Below are positions 55,354 through 63,717 of a stretch of 64,000 nt of DNA, in pieces. Source of the stretch: Clostridia bacterium (GTDB taxonomy: Bacteria; Bacillota; Clostridia; Oscillospirales; Acutalibacteraceae); contig JAFQBX010000005.1 of the NCBI GenBank assembly GCA_017399535.1, forward strand, positions 108,697-172,696, written 5' to 3'. The notes beneath the pieces are model-generated. The model saw nothing but the letters and a program-made list of their open reading frames with translations, did no database searches and had not been told where the DNA came from. The translations under genes were made by a program, and so were the position numbers. Numbering within the stretch: position 1 is the stretch's first letter; each line of letters begins with the position of its first letter.

Positions 55354-55902
55354 ATGCAAACAGACAGATTGGTTCTGCGGCATTGGACTGAATCAGACGC
55401 AGAAAGCTTATACGAATATGCAAAGGACCCGGATATAGGTCCAATCGCAGGTTGGCCGCCTCATAAAAGCGTTGACGAAAGCTTAAATATAATCAGAACG
55501 GTTTTCAACGGTAGCGAATGCTATGCTATATGCGAAAAAGAAAATAATAAAGCCATTGGTGCAATAGAGCTAAAACTAAAAGGTCATACAGATATGACCG
55601 AAAAAGATGATGAATGTGAGCTCGGATATTGGCTTGGAAAACCTTTTTGGAACAAAGGATATATGACCGAGGCAGTAAAAGAAATTTTGCGTCATGGATT
55701 TGATGACCTTGGAATGACTACCGTTTGGTGCGGTTATTATGACGGCAATGAAAGGTCAAAGCGTGTACAGGAAAAGGTCGGTTTTGTTTTTCATCACACC
55801 TGCGAGAATGTTGACGTACCGTTAATGAACGAAGTTCGAGTAGGTCACACGAACTTTATGACAAAGGAACAGTGGAAAAAGAATAATTTGATTAAGAAAT
55901 AA
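55354..55902 (+). CDS. GNAT-family N-acetyltransferase (RimJ/RimL-like)
   Basis: A 182-residue acetyl-CoA-dependent acetyltransferase. The start MQTDRLVLRHWTESDAESLYEYAKD and the EDxx-like ELGYWLGKPFWNKGYMTEAVKEIL block are typical of the RimJ/RimL branch; the acetyl-CoA loop is in the LGKPFWNKGYMTEA segment and the end carries RVQEKVGFVF. Substrates of this branch include ribosomal proteins, amino-group antibiotics and small amines, so no specific one is proposed. AAGGAG precedes the ATG. Its base composition is slightly more AT-rich than that of its neighbours, which may hint at later acquisition. Confidence 0.88.
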   Translation: MQTDRLVLRHWTESDAESLYEYAKDPDIGPIAGWPPHKSVDESLNIIRTVFNGSECYAICEKENNKAIGAIELKLKGHTDMTEKDDECELGYWLGKPFWNKGYMTEAVKEILRHGFDDLGMTTVWCGYYDGNERSKRVQEKVGFVFHHTCENVDVPLMNEVRVGHTNFMTKEQWKKNNLIKK

Positions 55903-55913
55903 TTTATACGTAA

Positions 55914-55958
55914 CAACCCAGCGTGTCCGAGATTAGACACGCTGGGTTTGTTTTTTTG
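55914..55958 (+). terminator. terminator after the GNAT gene
   Basis: AACCCAGCGTGTC pairs with GACACGCTGGGTT around a short loop, then GTTTTTTTG. Confidence 0.85.
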
Positions 55959-55965
55959 TTCTAAA

Positions 55966-57357
55966 TTAGTTTTCTTCTTCGAAATACGGCATAGCCATAA
56001 GCTCGTCGTCGATTGCCTTTATCTGAGTGAGCATGATATTGTAGGAATAGAGTGAGCATTTGTTGCCGATTCCGTTAGATTCCATAACAGCTTTGAGCCC
56101 TTCGTTCGCCTTATAGAGAGCGTCGAGTGCCTCGCGAACGTTGAAGCGTCCGGGAGATGTCGGCGCCGGTGGCCAACGTGCGTCGGAAACATACGCTGTT
56201 GTAACCGCCTTCATAACGGCGTTCATTGCCTCGTTTTCGTACGGGTCTACGCCGAGATGGGCAGCAACATTTTTAAGTCCGTCGAAAATCGACTTGCACA
56301 CGGGGTCGAGCATTCTCGAATACGGAGTATTTGCCCAAGCGCGTGATGTGCCGCCGTGCCAAGCACAGCCGGTCTCGATTTCGTCAAAGTTATCAATTTC
56401 GTTAAGCTCGTATTTTTCGGCAGCTTCGCTCGGAGTAACAAATTCGAAGCCCATTTCCTTTGCGGTAGTGAGGATTTGCTCAAATCTCTCTGCGCTGGCG
56501 GGTTCACTTTCGAAGAAGCGTGCCTGACCGAACTGCTTGACGTAGAAATATGCGGTGGTGCCAACGTATTCGGCATCCTCGGCATAAGGCATAATGAAGC
56601 CGCCCTTTTCGGCGATTCGTGCCTGCCACTTTGCGAGAACCTCCTTAACCTCCTCGATTGTAACGGGGTTGGGACGGTTTCCTTCGGTGGCTCCCATAAG
56701 GTACCAAAGCATGATATTACAGAGCATATCCGAACGCAAAATCACCTTCAAGCCGTTAGGAAGAACGTTTGCGTGGGTGAACTTTTTAAGCAAATCGTCG
56801 CTGCCTGCAACAATGTCCTCGAGCTTGAAAAGCTCATTCTTGTTCGAGTGACCACGAACGTCAAATTTGAGTCCGGTCTTTTCTCTTACACCTTCAACAG
56901 TAGAGAGGAAATATGAGTCGGCGTCGGCAATAAGTGTCTTGAATCCGGCTCTCTTATAAATATCAACTATGTAGGAATTCCACGAGCATTCGGGATTCCA
57001 GCCGGTTGTCGGACGGACACCGGTAAGTCTTTCCCATGTATTAAGTCCTTCAACGAGTGAACGATAACCAATTTCGGCATCGATGTTGCCGAGCATGATA
57101 TGAGTCTGGGGTGAAGCGACGGGTTCGATTCGTCCTTCCTTGATTCCCTTGATGAGTTTTGCCATTACTTCAGGGGTTTCCTTGGCAACGATTTCGAGGG
57201 TTTCGCCCGATGCTTCAAAGGCGATTTTTATGCCCAATTTTTCGGGTAAATCGAAAATCTTGTCATACGATACCTGTGATACCCATGCTCTCTTTTCAAT
57301 CGGGAGCTGTGAATACTGCAGGTTTCCGTGGGGCATGAAAATAATTCCGTTTTTCAT
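55966..57357 (-). CDS. glycoside hydrolase family 57-type enzyme
   Basis: A 463-residue protein that fits GH57: the N-terminal MPHGNLQYSQLP, the motif GWNPECSWNSY near residue 120 that holds the catalytic glutamate of GH57 (PEC), and PYAEDAEYVGTT near 255, the position of the second catalytic acid. GH57 enzymes include alpha-amylases, 4-alpha-glucanotransferases and branching enzymes. No signal peptide is present, so it is probably intracellular and acts on alpha-glucans such as glycogen. It is separated from the downstream GT2/YfhO genes by about 70 bases but lies on the same strand, so it may be cotranscribed. Substrate is not certain. Confidence 0.75.
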   Translation of the reverse strand: MKNGIIFMPHGNLQYSQLPIEKRAWVSQVSYDKIFDLPEKLGIKIAFEASGETLEIVAKETPEVMAKLIKGIKEGRIEPVASPQTHIMLGNIDAEIGYRSLVEGLNTWERLTGVRPTTGWNPECSWNSYIVDIYKRAGFKTLIADADSYFLSTVEGVREKTGLKFDVRGHSNKNELFKLEDIVAGSDDLLKKFTHANVLPNGLKVILRSDMLCNIMLWYLMGATEGNRPNPVTIEEVKEVLAKWQARIAEKGGFIMPYAEDAEYVGTTAYFYVKQFGQARFFESEPASAERFEQILTTAKEMGFEFVTPSEAAEKYELNEIDNFDEIETGCAWHGGTSRAWANTPYSRMLDPVCKSIFDGLKNVAAHLGVDPYENEAMNAVMKAVTTAYVSDARWPPAPTSPGRFNVREALDALYKANEGLKAVMESNGIGNKCSLYSYNIMLTQIKAIDDELMAMPYFEEEN

Positions 57358-57429
57358 TATATTTCTCCTTAATTTTCATTAAAATACCTTTTGATATTAT
57401 CACACAGTGGTCAACTAATCAACCATTTT

Positions 57430-58371
57430 TTACTTTTTGAGAAACGTTTCAGGAATAAATTTCGGTCGACGCTTTGCTTCGCTATAAATTTTGCCAACAT
57501 ATTCGCCGACAATTCCGAGCGAAGTGGTTATAATTCCGCAGGCAAGCCATATCGTCGAAAGGATTACCGCAACGGTCACATGTGCTCCGCAAATTCCCGC
57601 GATAATCGAAATCAGCAGCGCGAGTGCACTTAATGCCGAGATAATAAGTCCGAGTCCCGTAACCATTGTGAGCGGCTTTACGCTGAATGAGGTAACACCC
57701 TGAATTGCAAGACCTATCATCTTTTTAAGCGGATATTTTGTTTCACCGGCATAGCGTTCGCCGCGCTCGTAGTAAACGCAGTCGCTCCTGAATCCAATGT
57801 CGGGCACAATTCCGCGCAGATAAAGATTTACCTCATCATACTGAGCCAGAGCATCAAGCGCCCTCTTGCTCATCAGGCGGTAGTCGGCATGGTTATACAC
57901 CGTTTCGACGCCAAGAAATTTCATAACCTTATAAAAGCCCTGCGCGGTAAATTTCTTAAACTTTGTATCGGTGTCGCGATTTGAACGGACGCCGTAAACA
58001 ATGTCGCAACCATCATTATACTTATCCAAAAAGTCGTCCATTACGTTGATATCGTCCTGCAAATCGGCGTCCATCGAAATAACGCAATCGGCAAAATTAC
58101 GAGCCGTCATAAGCCCTGCGTAGAGAGCGTTCTGATGCCCCCTGTTATGTGCAAGTTTGAGTCCGCAGACACGCTCATTCTGGCTGAAAATTCGGGTAAT
58201 CAGCTCCCAGGTTTTATCCTTTGAGCCGTCGTCAACGTATAAAATGCGTGATTTTTCCGAGCATTTACCCGATATTATCATTTCCTCGAGTTTAATAAGG
58301 AGTCGGCGTGTAGTTTCGCCGATGACCTCCTGCTCGTTATAGCAAGGTATTACAATATACAAAATCGGCAT
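57430..58371 (-). CDS. family 2 glycosyltransferase with C-terminal membrane spans (CsbB/GtrB type)
   Basis: A 313-residue membrane-bound glycosyltransferase that transfers a sugar from a nucleotide donor to undecaprenyl phosphate. The catalytic GT-A domain covers residues 1-220: YIVIPCYNEQEVIGETTRRLL, VDDGSKDKT and SMDADLQDDIN with the DxD-like metal site, then QGFYKVMKFLGV. Two C-terminal spans follow (GLIISALSALALLISIIAG and a second). It starts one base after the YfhO gene. The CsbB-YfhO pair in Bacillus glycosylates lipoteichoic acid; the same is inferred here. Confidence 0.9.
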   Translation of the reverse strand: MPILYIVIPCYNEQEVIGETTRRLLIKLEEMIISGKCSEKSRILYVDDGSKDKTWELITRIFSQNERVCGLKLAHNRGHQNALYAGLMTARNFADCVISMDADLQDDINVMDDFLDKYNDGCDIVYGVRSNRDTDTKFKKFTAQGFYKVMKFLGVETVYNHADYRLMSKRALDALAQYDEVNLYLRGIVPDIGFRSDCVYYERGERYAGETKYPLKKMIGLAIQGVTSFSVKPLTMVTGLGLIISALSALALLISIIAGICGAHVTVAVILSTIWLACGIITTSLGIVGEYVGKIYSEAKRRPKFIPETFLKK

Positions 58372-58372
58372 T

Positions 58373-60991
58373 TTACTTATTCACTTCCTCATCGTCAAAA
58401 TTATCTTCAATCTTAAAAGGGTCGTTTTCGTCATTAACCTCGGGCGCTTTTTCCGGCTCGCTCTTATCCTCGCTGAGCTTGGCTTCTACAATGGCGGTCG
58501 CCTTTTTCTCCGCGAGGGCTCGTTCATATTCGGCGAGAATGGCATCCTCCATCGCCCACTGCTTTTTAAGTTTTTCTCCTTCGGGATAGCGAACAACTAC
58601 CTTTTCGGGATTCTTGCGCTTATAAACGCTGAACGCAACCATATAAATCACAAGCAGCAAAAAGCCGACAATGGTAATAATCAGTCCCGTTTCAAGTCCC
58701 GGTGTCATATATTCAAAGCGAACTGTATGCTCACCTTCACCAACGAGTACCGCCATAAAGCCGACGTTTACCTTTTCAATATCGACCTTTTTGCCGTCGA
58801 CGTATGCCGTCCATCCCTTTTCATACGGAACGGCGTAGAACACATAATTTTCTTTATCAAGCGCCACTGTAGAGGTGAAGCCGTGCTTATCAATAGAAAA
58901 ATCTTTGTTTGTCAAGCTTTCGCGGCGGTCGATACAATCAACAAAATATCCGTTATATGAGAAATCCTCGTTAGGAAGCTCCCTCACCTTTTTTAACACC
59001 GACGAAATTTTTGCTTCCGATTCGTCCGATACGACCATTGCTTTTAGCATTACGAGGGCTTCATTGTCGTTATAATTATTCTTCACATCGGTTTCGCTTA
59101 TGCAATAATCATAGGTGAAGCCGTACGGAATTGCATAATCATTCTGCCACACGTCGTAGTTATTCTTTGTCTCGACGTAAGACCAGCCGGGCATTACCGA
59201 CGAGTCAAATGTCTTTCCATTCTTTGTGCTATCAATGAGATACTGACAGTTGAGGAAGGAACGAATCGAATAAACCGAGGTTTCGGGACGCGAACCGACT
59301 CCACGCTCAACACCAATAAATGTGTAATACTCCATTATCGAGCCGGGGACAATCGACTGGAACGCCTGAATTGTCGGCATTCCGAGATACATTCCCGTAT
59401 TGTCCATTCCGTCATACACGTCGATTCGGTAGTTTTCGCTTCCGTCCAATTCAAAGTCGGTTTCAAGCAGATCGGGAATGATAAAATTATTCACGTCATA
59501 GGACGACTGCTTACCGAAATAAATGAATATGCCCGAATAACCGATAGACACGACGGCCAAAAGACAAATACACATGGTAGTAAATGCAGGGGTCCTCTTT
59601 TTCACCGTGTAGAGAATTTCGCCAAGCGAACGCTTTTTCTTTTTGGCAAAAATAGTTCCTCTGGTCGTAAAGAGAAGTATCAGCGCAACCGCACTTGCAA
59701 TCGCAATCAGACAGGTTATCCAAAAGCGCATACTGTAATCTTTGTTAAAAAGACCGAATTCGGTTATAACATTATTCTCTCGTTTGGCAGGGAAAAATCC
59801 TATTACAAGCGTTATCGCGAGAACAATTCCCGTATTCCATCTAAACGCTGAGCCCCATTCGAAATCGGGCTGTTCGAGGGACTGAGCCGTTACGAGCGAC
59901 AGCATCAGTATAAGCATATAGAACCAGCGTGCATAATAAGCATAGTTGAAAAAGTGGAATGCGCTATTGAGTATTGGCACAAGCGCCATAAAAAGCAGGG
60001 TGATAATAATTCTTCTCTGCCACGTCTTGCGTCTGTTTTGGAGCCAGGCAATAACCCCCGTCATACCAAAAAGCGGCAACCAACCGGCCTGTGATGCCCA
60101 TTTTGCATCGGCGTCAGGGAAGAAAACCGGTCGAGCAGGATTATCCGGAGGGAAGAAAAAACACTGGATAACATTCAAAAACCGCTGATTTTTACTAAAC
60201 AGGATTGCATTCCAGCCCAAAGTGTATCCGTTTATTCGACTATTCTGAATAACCGAATAATAGCTCGGGAATAAAATTACACAAGCCATCAGTCCGCCCA
60301 AAACACCTTCGAGCAAAATTTTTCCCAACGTGGAGAATTTCATCTCCCAGTTTCCCGAAAGAGTCCTTATTACCCAATAAATTATAAGGAAAACAAACAT
60401 TCCCGCAAAGAAATAATAGTTAACCATCGAGCAGACAAAAACCATAAAGGCGAAAAAGCCCCTTCTGTTTTCGCATACGAGCTGTTCGAGTGATAAGAGC
60501 AGAAGCGGAAAAAATACTATCGCCTCGTGAAAATGATTAAAGAAAATATTATATACGGAAAATCCGCTGAAAGCATAAAGAAGCGCTCCGATTAGCGCAT
60601 TATCCTTGTTTCGACAAAAACGGCGAAGGTAACAATACGCCGTAAACGAACTACAAGCAAATTTAAGTATAAGCAGCGGTCCCATCAAATAAGGAACCAT
60701 ATCGTTCGGAAACGGCAGGGTCAGCCAGAAAAACGGGCTTCCGATAAGATAGAAGCTGTATGAGCCGATAAAATTGGCTCCCAAATCGGTATTCCAATTC
60801 CAGAAAATTTCACCACTCTTTACCGCTTTGTGTGCGAGCTTATAAAAGGGCACCTGCTGTGCATTAAAGTCACCGTAAAACAGAAAATACCCCTTGTTCA
60901 TCAGCATAAACGGTATAAAAAACATAAATGCGATAAAAAGAGCTATGAAAAATGACTCCTTGTACCTTTCCTTTTGCTTCGAAAACAGCAT
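58373..60991 (-). CDS. yfhO: YfhO-family membrane glycosyltransferase-like protein
   Basis: An 872-residue protein with about 13 spans over residues 15-490, a large extracytoplasmic beta-rich domain (about 500-790) and one final span near residue 800, then an acidic cytoplasmic tail (NDPFKIEDNFDDEE). The start is MLFSKQKERYKESFFIALFIAFMFF, then YFLFYGDFNAQQVPFYKLAHKAV, a GT-C-like first loop with acidic residues. YfhO transfers sugar from undecaprenyl-P-sugar to surface polymers. It is paired, with one base between, with the GT2 gene that should supply the lipid-linked sugar. Confidence 0.85.
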   Translation of the reverse strand: MLFSKQKERYKESFFIALFIAFMFFIPFMLMNKGYFLFYGDFNAQQVPFYKLAHKAVKSGEIFWNWNTDLGANFIGSYSFYLIGSPFFWLTLPFPNDMVPYLMGPLLILKFACSSFTAYCYLRRFCRNKDNALIGALLYAFSGFSVYNIFFNHFHEAIVFFPLLLLSLEQLVCENRRGFFAFMVFVCSMVNYYFFAGMFVFLIIYWVIRTLSGNWEMKFSTLGKILLEGVLGGLMACVILFPSYYSVIQNSRINGYTLGWNAILFSKNQRFLNVIQCFFFPPDNPARPVFFPDADAKWASQAGWLPLFGMTGVIAWLQNRRKTWQRRIIITLLFMALVPILNSAFHFFNYAYYARWFYMLILMLSLVTAQSLEQPDFEWGSAFRWNTGIVLAITLVIGFFPAKRENNVITEFGLFNKDYSMRFWITCLIAIASAVALILLFTTRGTIFAKKKKRSLGEILYTVKKRTPAFTTMCICLLAVVSIGYSGIFIYFGKQSSYDVNNFIIPDLLETDFELDGSENYRIDVYDGMDNTGMYLGMPTIQAFQSIVPGSIMEYYTFIGVERGVGSRPETSVYSIRSFLNCQYLIDSTKNGKTFDSSVMPGWSYVETKNNYDVWQNDYAIPYGFTYDYCISETDVKNNYNDNEALVMLKAMVVSDESEAKISSVLKKVRELPNEDFSYNGYFVDCIDRRESLTNKDFSIDKHGFTSTVALDKENYVFYAVPYEKGWTAYVDGKKVDIEKVNVGFMAVLVGEGEHTVRFEYMTPGLETGLIITIVGFLLLVIYMVAFSVYKRKNPEKVVVRYPEGEKLKKQWAMEDAILAEYERALAEKKATAIVEAKLSEDKSEPEKAPEVNDENDPFKIEDNFDDEEVNK

Positions 60992-61051
60992 CTTCTTCTG
61001 CCTCCTGATAAGACAAATTTAAAATTGACATACTACTTCTTATTATAATTA

Positions 61052-61079
61052 TTGATATTATAACATTTTTTGCTATAAT
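61052..61079 (+). promoter_or_regulatory. promoter of the yfbR-type gene
   Basis: TTGATA (61052-61057), a 16-base spacer, TATAAT (61074-61079). Confidence 0.6.
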
Positions 61080-61125
61080 AATAAAGTAAAATATTAACTT
61101 TTTTATAAATTTGGAGGAAAATAAA

Positions 61126-61704
61126 GTGGCAAGTAAATTTTTTGCGATACTTTCCCGACTCAAATACATAAACAGATGGGCTCTGATGCGAAATACCCAC
61201 ACCGAAAATTTAAGCGAGCATACCCTTGACACCGCCTATATCGCACAAGCTCTCGTAATAATTGATAAAAATCGATTCGGCGGCAAGCTCAATCCCGAAC
61301 ACGCCGCCGTTCTGGCTATGTATCACGACGTGAGCGAAATCCTCACCGGCGATATGCCGACACCCGTCAAATATTTTAACGCCGACCTCAAAAAAGCGTA
61401 CAAGGCGGCAGAAAAATCAGCGGCAGAGAAGCTGATAAACCATCTCCCCAACGATATGCAGAATGAAATCGGCGATTACATCTCCCCGAAATGCGACGAC
61501 GAATACAAGCCGTTTATCAAAGCTGCCGACCGTTTGAGTGCGGTTATCAAATGTATTGAGGAAAGAAAAACGGGAAACCGCGAATTTCTTGCCGCCGAGG
61601 AAGCGCAAATGAAGGCGATACAGGAAATGAATATTCCCGCTGTAAATGTTTTTGTTGATGAATTTTTACCCGCATATTCATTATCCCTCGATGAACTGAA
61701 CTGA
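61126..61704 (+). CDS. HD-domain 5'-deoxynucleotidase (YfbR type)
   Basis: A 192-residue metal-dependent HD phosphohydrolase that removes phosphate from dNMPs. The start at the GTG at 61126 follows GGAGG by eight bases and gives the typical opening ASKFFAILSRLKYINRWALMRNTHTENLSEHT. The HD metal site is completed by MYHDVSEILTGDMPTPVKYF near residue 65 and the AADRLSAVIKCIEERK region near 130. It supports thymidylate synthesis and the nucleotide pool. It stands alone, facing the formate/nitrite transporter gene. Confidence 0.92.
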   Translation: MASKFFAILSRLKYINRWALMRNTHTENLSEHTLDTAYIAQALVIIDKNRFGGKLNPEHAAVLAMYHDVSEILTGDMPTPVKYFNADLKKAYKAAEKSAAEKLINHLPNDMQNEIGDYISPKCDDEYKPFIKAADRLSAVIKCIEERKTGNREFLAAEEAQMKAIQEMNIPAVNVFVDEFLPAYSLSLDELN

Positions 61705-61710
61705 ATAGAA

Positions 61711-61757
61711 TAAAAAAACGCCCCTGTTGAATTAGCTCAACAAGGGCGTAATTTTTT
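61711..61757. terminator. bidirectional terminator after yfbR
   Basis: AACGCCCCTGTTGA pairs with TCAACAAGGGCGT (one mismatch), flanked by A7 and T6 runs, so it can act in both directions. Confidence 0.7.
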
Positions 61758-62379
61758 ATGCTTTTTTCACAATAGGTTTTGCCAAAAATTTGATAATCAG
61801 TGCGCCGATTCCATTCGCCACCGATACGACGGCAATAAAGATAAACGAGTCAAAAAGCTGGTCAGCCGAAGTGATTCCAAAGGTGAAATAGGACATATCG
61901 GCGATACTATGCTCAAAGCCGCAGAGAATGAAGGTCGGCACGCATAAAAGGATTCCCAGACACTTGCCAAAGGTGCCGTCAAAATTCCTGTAATTATCGA
62001 CGGCAAGGTACATCAGCATTCCGCAGAATATTCCCAAAATAAACGCCTGTGGAAGTGAAAGCGCCAATTTCATTTCGACCATTTGGGCAGCAACATCAAC
62101 CATTTGCGGCTTTGCAACTCGGACCAAGGCGGAGGTTGCCACAATGCCGACGAGATTGCCAAACCAAATGGTGAAGCATTCAGGGTCGTTTTTATTATCA
62201 ATTATGTACCCGATTTTGCCTGTAAAAAGGTTGAGACCAAAGGCACAAATGCAGAAAAGTCCGACCGAAAACATTACAGCGCCGACAACCTTGTTGTCAC
62301 AGGAAATATATACTGTTGCGCCGATACCGATGGCAACTCCTGCTCCAACCGCTCTCTTAAAAATATCTAACCACTTCAT
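61756..62379 (-). CDS. formate/nitrite transporter family protein
   Basis: A 207-residue membrane protein of the FNT family with six spans. Features seen are FGNLVGIVATSALVRVAKP near residue 73, the selectivity-region histidine in GFEHSIADMSYF near 155 and NGIGALIIKFL near the end. FNT channels form pentamers and pass formate, nitrite or hydrosulfide. Length is shorter than the usual 250-280 residues but all spans seem present. The substrate is uncertain; formate would fit a fermenting anaerobe. Confidence 0.87.
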   Translation of the reverse strand: MKWLDIFKRAVGAGVAIGIGATVYISCDNKVVGAVMFSVGLFCICAFGLNLFTGKIGYIIDNKNDPECFTIWFGNLVGIVATSALVRVAKPQMVDVAAQMVEMKLALSLPQAFILGIFCGMLMYLAVDNYRNFDGTFGKCLGILLCVPTFILCGFEHSIADMSYFTFGITSADQLFDSFIFIAVVSVANGIGALIIKFLAKPIVKKA

Positions 62380-62417
62380 TTTATTATAATTCCTCGCAAT
62401 TTTTTATCTTTATATAA

Positions 62418-63365
62418 TCAAATCTTTGAATATTTTAACGTTCCGAGCTTGAACTCGCCGTCCTTTATGGTTACGGGTGCAGAGATGGTGCAAATAAACT
62501 TAATCTTGTCGCTATCCTTGAATGCCGCGGCGACCTTTAACTTCACTGAAATGCCATTCTTTGACGATAAGGTGTAATCAACATTTTCCTTATAACCGGC
62601 GATTCCGTTGTACTCACCGTTTTCGCGAATCAAACGGGTAGCGTCGTAGGTAAAGTATTTTTTCGCCTTTTTGCCCTCCTTTACCTCGTCTGCCTTTTGC
62701 TCGAATATAATTCGCTTGCCGAGGTCGGAGGTATGGTCAATGAGCCACGACATTGATACGGTAGAGCTCTCGTCCGACTTTGACGATGAAGAGGACGATT
62801 CCTCCTCTTCCACCTCGTCGGTCTCAAAGCGAAGGTCGAATTTACTGAAAAGTTCATTTTCAATCAGGTCGGAAGAAAAGCACTTATCAACCGGCTTTTC
62901 TGACTCGAACGCAATTATATGCAATTCCTCAATCGAGACATTTGTATTGTAATCGACGTAAAGAGATATGGCGATTTCCTTCTGCTTGTCGCCGTCAACG
63001 TCAATCATAGCTATTTCCGGCAGCTTCGCCTGAGTGGTAAACCACGCCCAGTTGTAGTAGTATAAATCGTCATTTTTTCTGAAAATAACGCCGGTGCCGT
63101 CGTCATTTGCGGAAAGTCCGTAGAGACTGACCTTTTCATCCGGCAGCTCGGCAATAAGATTAAAGTAGTCCCAATTAGAAAGGTCTTCGCTCAACATTTC
63201 GGTCGGCAATTCATCAATTGTAACAGATGAAATGTCAAACGCCTCTACCTCTTCTTCACTGCTGCCGATTTCAGGCGTCACCGATTCATCTTTACAGCCG
63301 CAAAATAAAGACAAAATCAAGGCCAAGCAAAAACTTAAAATTAAAACTTTTTTCAATTCTCTCAC
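62418..63365 (-). CDS. putative lipoprotein of unknown function
   Basis: A 315-residue exported lipoprotein. The signal peptide (VLILSFCLALILSLFCGCKDE) has a lipobox ending in Cys near residue 24; the rest is hydrophilic and acidic, with a low-complexity Ser/Glu stretch (EEEESSSSSSKSDESS). Residues 85-130 contain DDGTGVIFRKNDDLYYYNWA and MIDVDGDKQKEIAISLYVD, which recall FG-GAP-like calcium-binding loops. The GTG start is not certain; a TTG follows. I see no catalytic motif. It is followed on the same strand only by the FNT gene. Confidence 0.7.
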   Translation of the reverse strand: MRELKKVLILSFCLALILSLFCGCKDESVTPEIGSSEEEVEAFDISSVTIDELPTEMLSEDLSNWDYFNLIAELPDEKVSLYGLSANDDGTGVIFRKNDDLYYYNWAWFTTQAKLPEIAMIDVDGDKQKEIAISLYVDYNTNVSIEELHIIAFESEKPVDKCFSSDLIENELFSKFDLRFETDEVEEEESSSSSSKSDESSTVSMSWLIDHTSDLGKRIIFEQKADEVKEGKKAKKYFTYDATRLIRENGEYNGIAGYKENVDYTLSSKNGISVKLKVAAAFKDSDKIKFICTISAPVTIKDGEFKLGTLKYSKI

Positions 63366-63476
63366 ACCCTATATAGTATATTCTAATTATATAGTCTGTT
63401 TTTTAAAAAATCCACTCTTTTTAGTGACAAATTATAACAAAATTGAAATTATTACAGTTTTTATGAATAAATAACG

Positions 63477-63506
63477 AAAAAGCACAGGCATAAAGCCTGT
63501 GCTTTC
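63477..63506 (-). terminator. hairpin downstream of the 36-residue peptide gene
   Basis: AAGCACAGGC pairs with GCCTGTGCTT around a five-base loop; on the minus strand it is followed by TTTTTCG, so it would end the peptide transcript. Confidence 0.7.
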
Positions 63507-63540
63507 TCATTAGTTTGCTTAGTTGTAGAGTTTAGACAAA

Positions 63541-63651
63541 TCAGGTGCACCAGTCCGGTTCGCCCATGTTATCCAAAGATGTATCGGTGCTTGCGGTCAT
63601 GATTTCTTCAACTTCGAACTCTACCATTTCCATTTTCGGCATTTCAAACAT
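63541..63651 (-). CDS. 36-residue acidic peptide, possible secreted or RiPP-like peptide
   Basis: A short minus-strand gene with a perfect ribosome binding site (GGAGGTG, seven bases before the ATG). The peptide begins MFEMPKMEMVEFEVEEIMTA and ends GEPDWCT, with one cysteine and one tryptophan, net negative. I recall, without checking, many small uncharacterised proteins in gut Clostridia with a similar core (P-x-M-E-x-V-x-F followed by acidic residues and TTS/TAS). No processing or modification enzyme is visible in the window. It lies 66 bases downstream of the partial secreted-protein gene on the same strand and is followed by a terminator hairpin. Confidence 0.6.
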   Translation of the reverse strand: MFEMPKMEMVEFEVEEIMTASTDTSLDNMGEPDWCT

Positions 63652-63717
63652 TTGTTTCACCTCCAAAAATGTTTTTATACAAAGCATTATAAATGCTTTT
63701 GTAAACAATGTCAAGTG

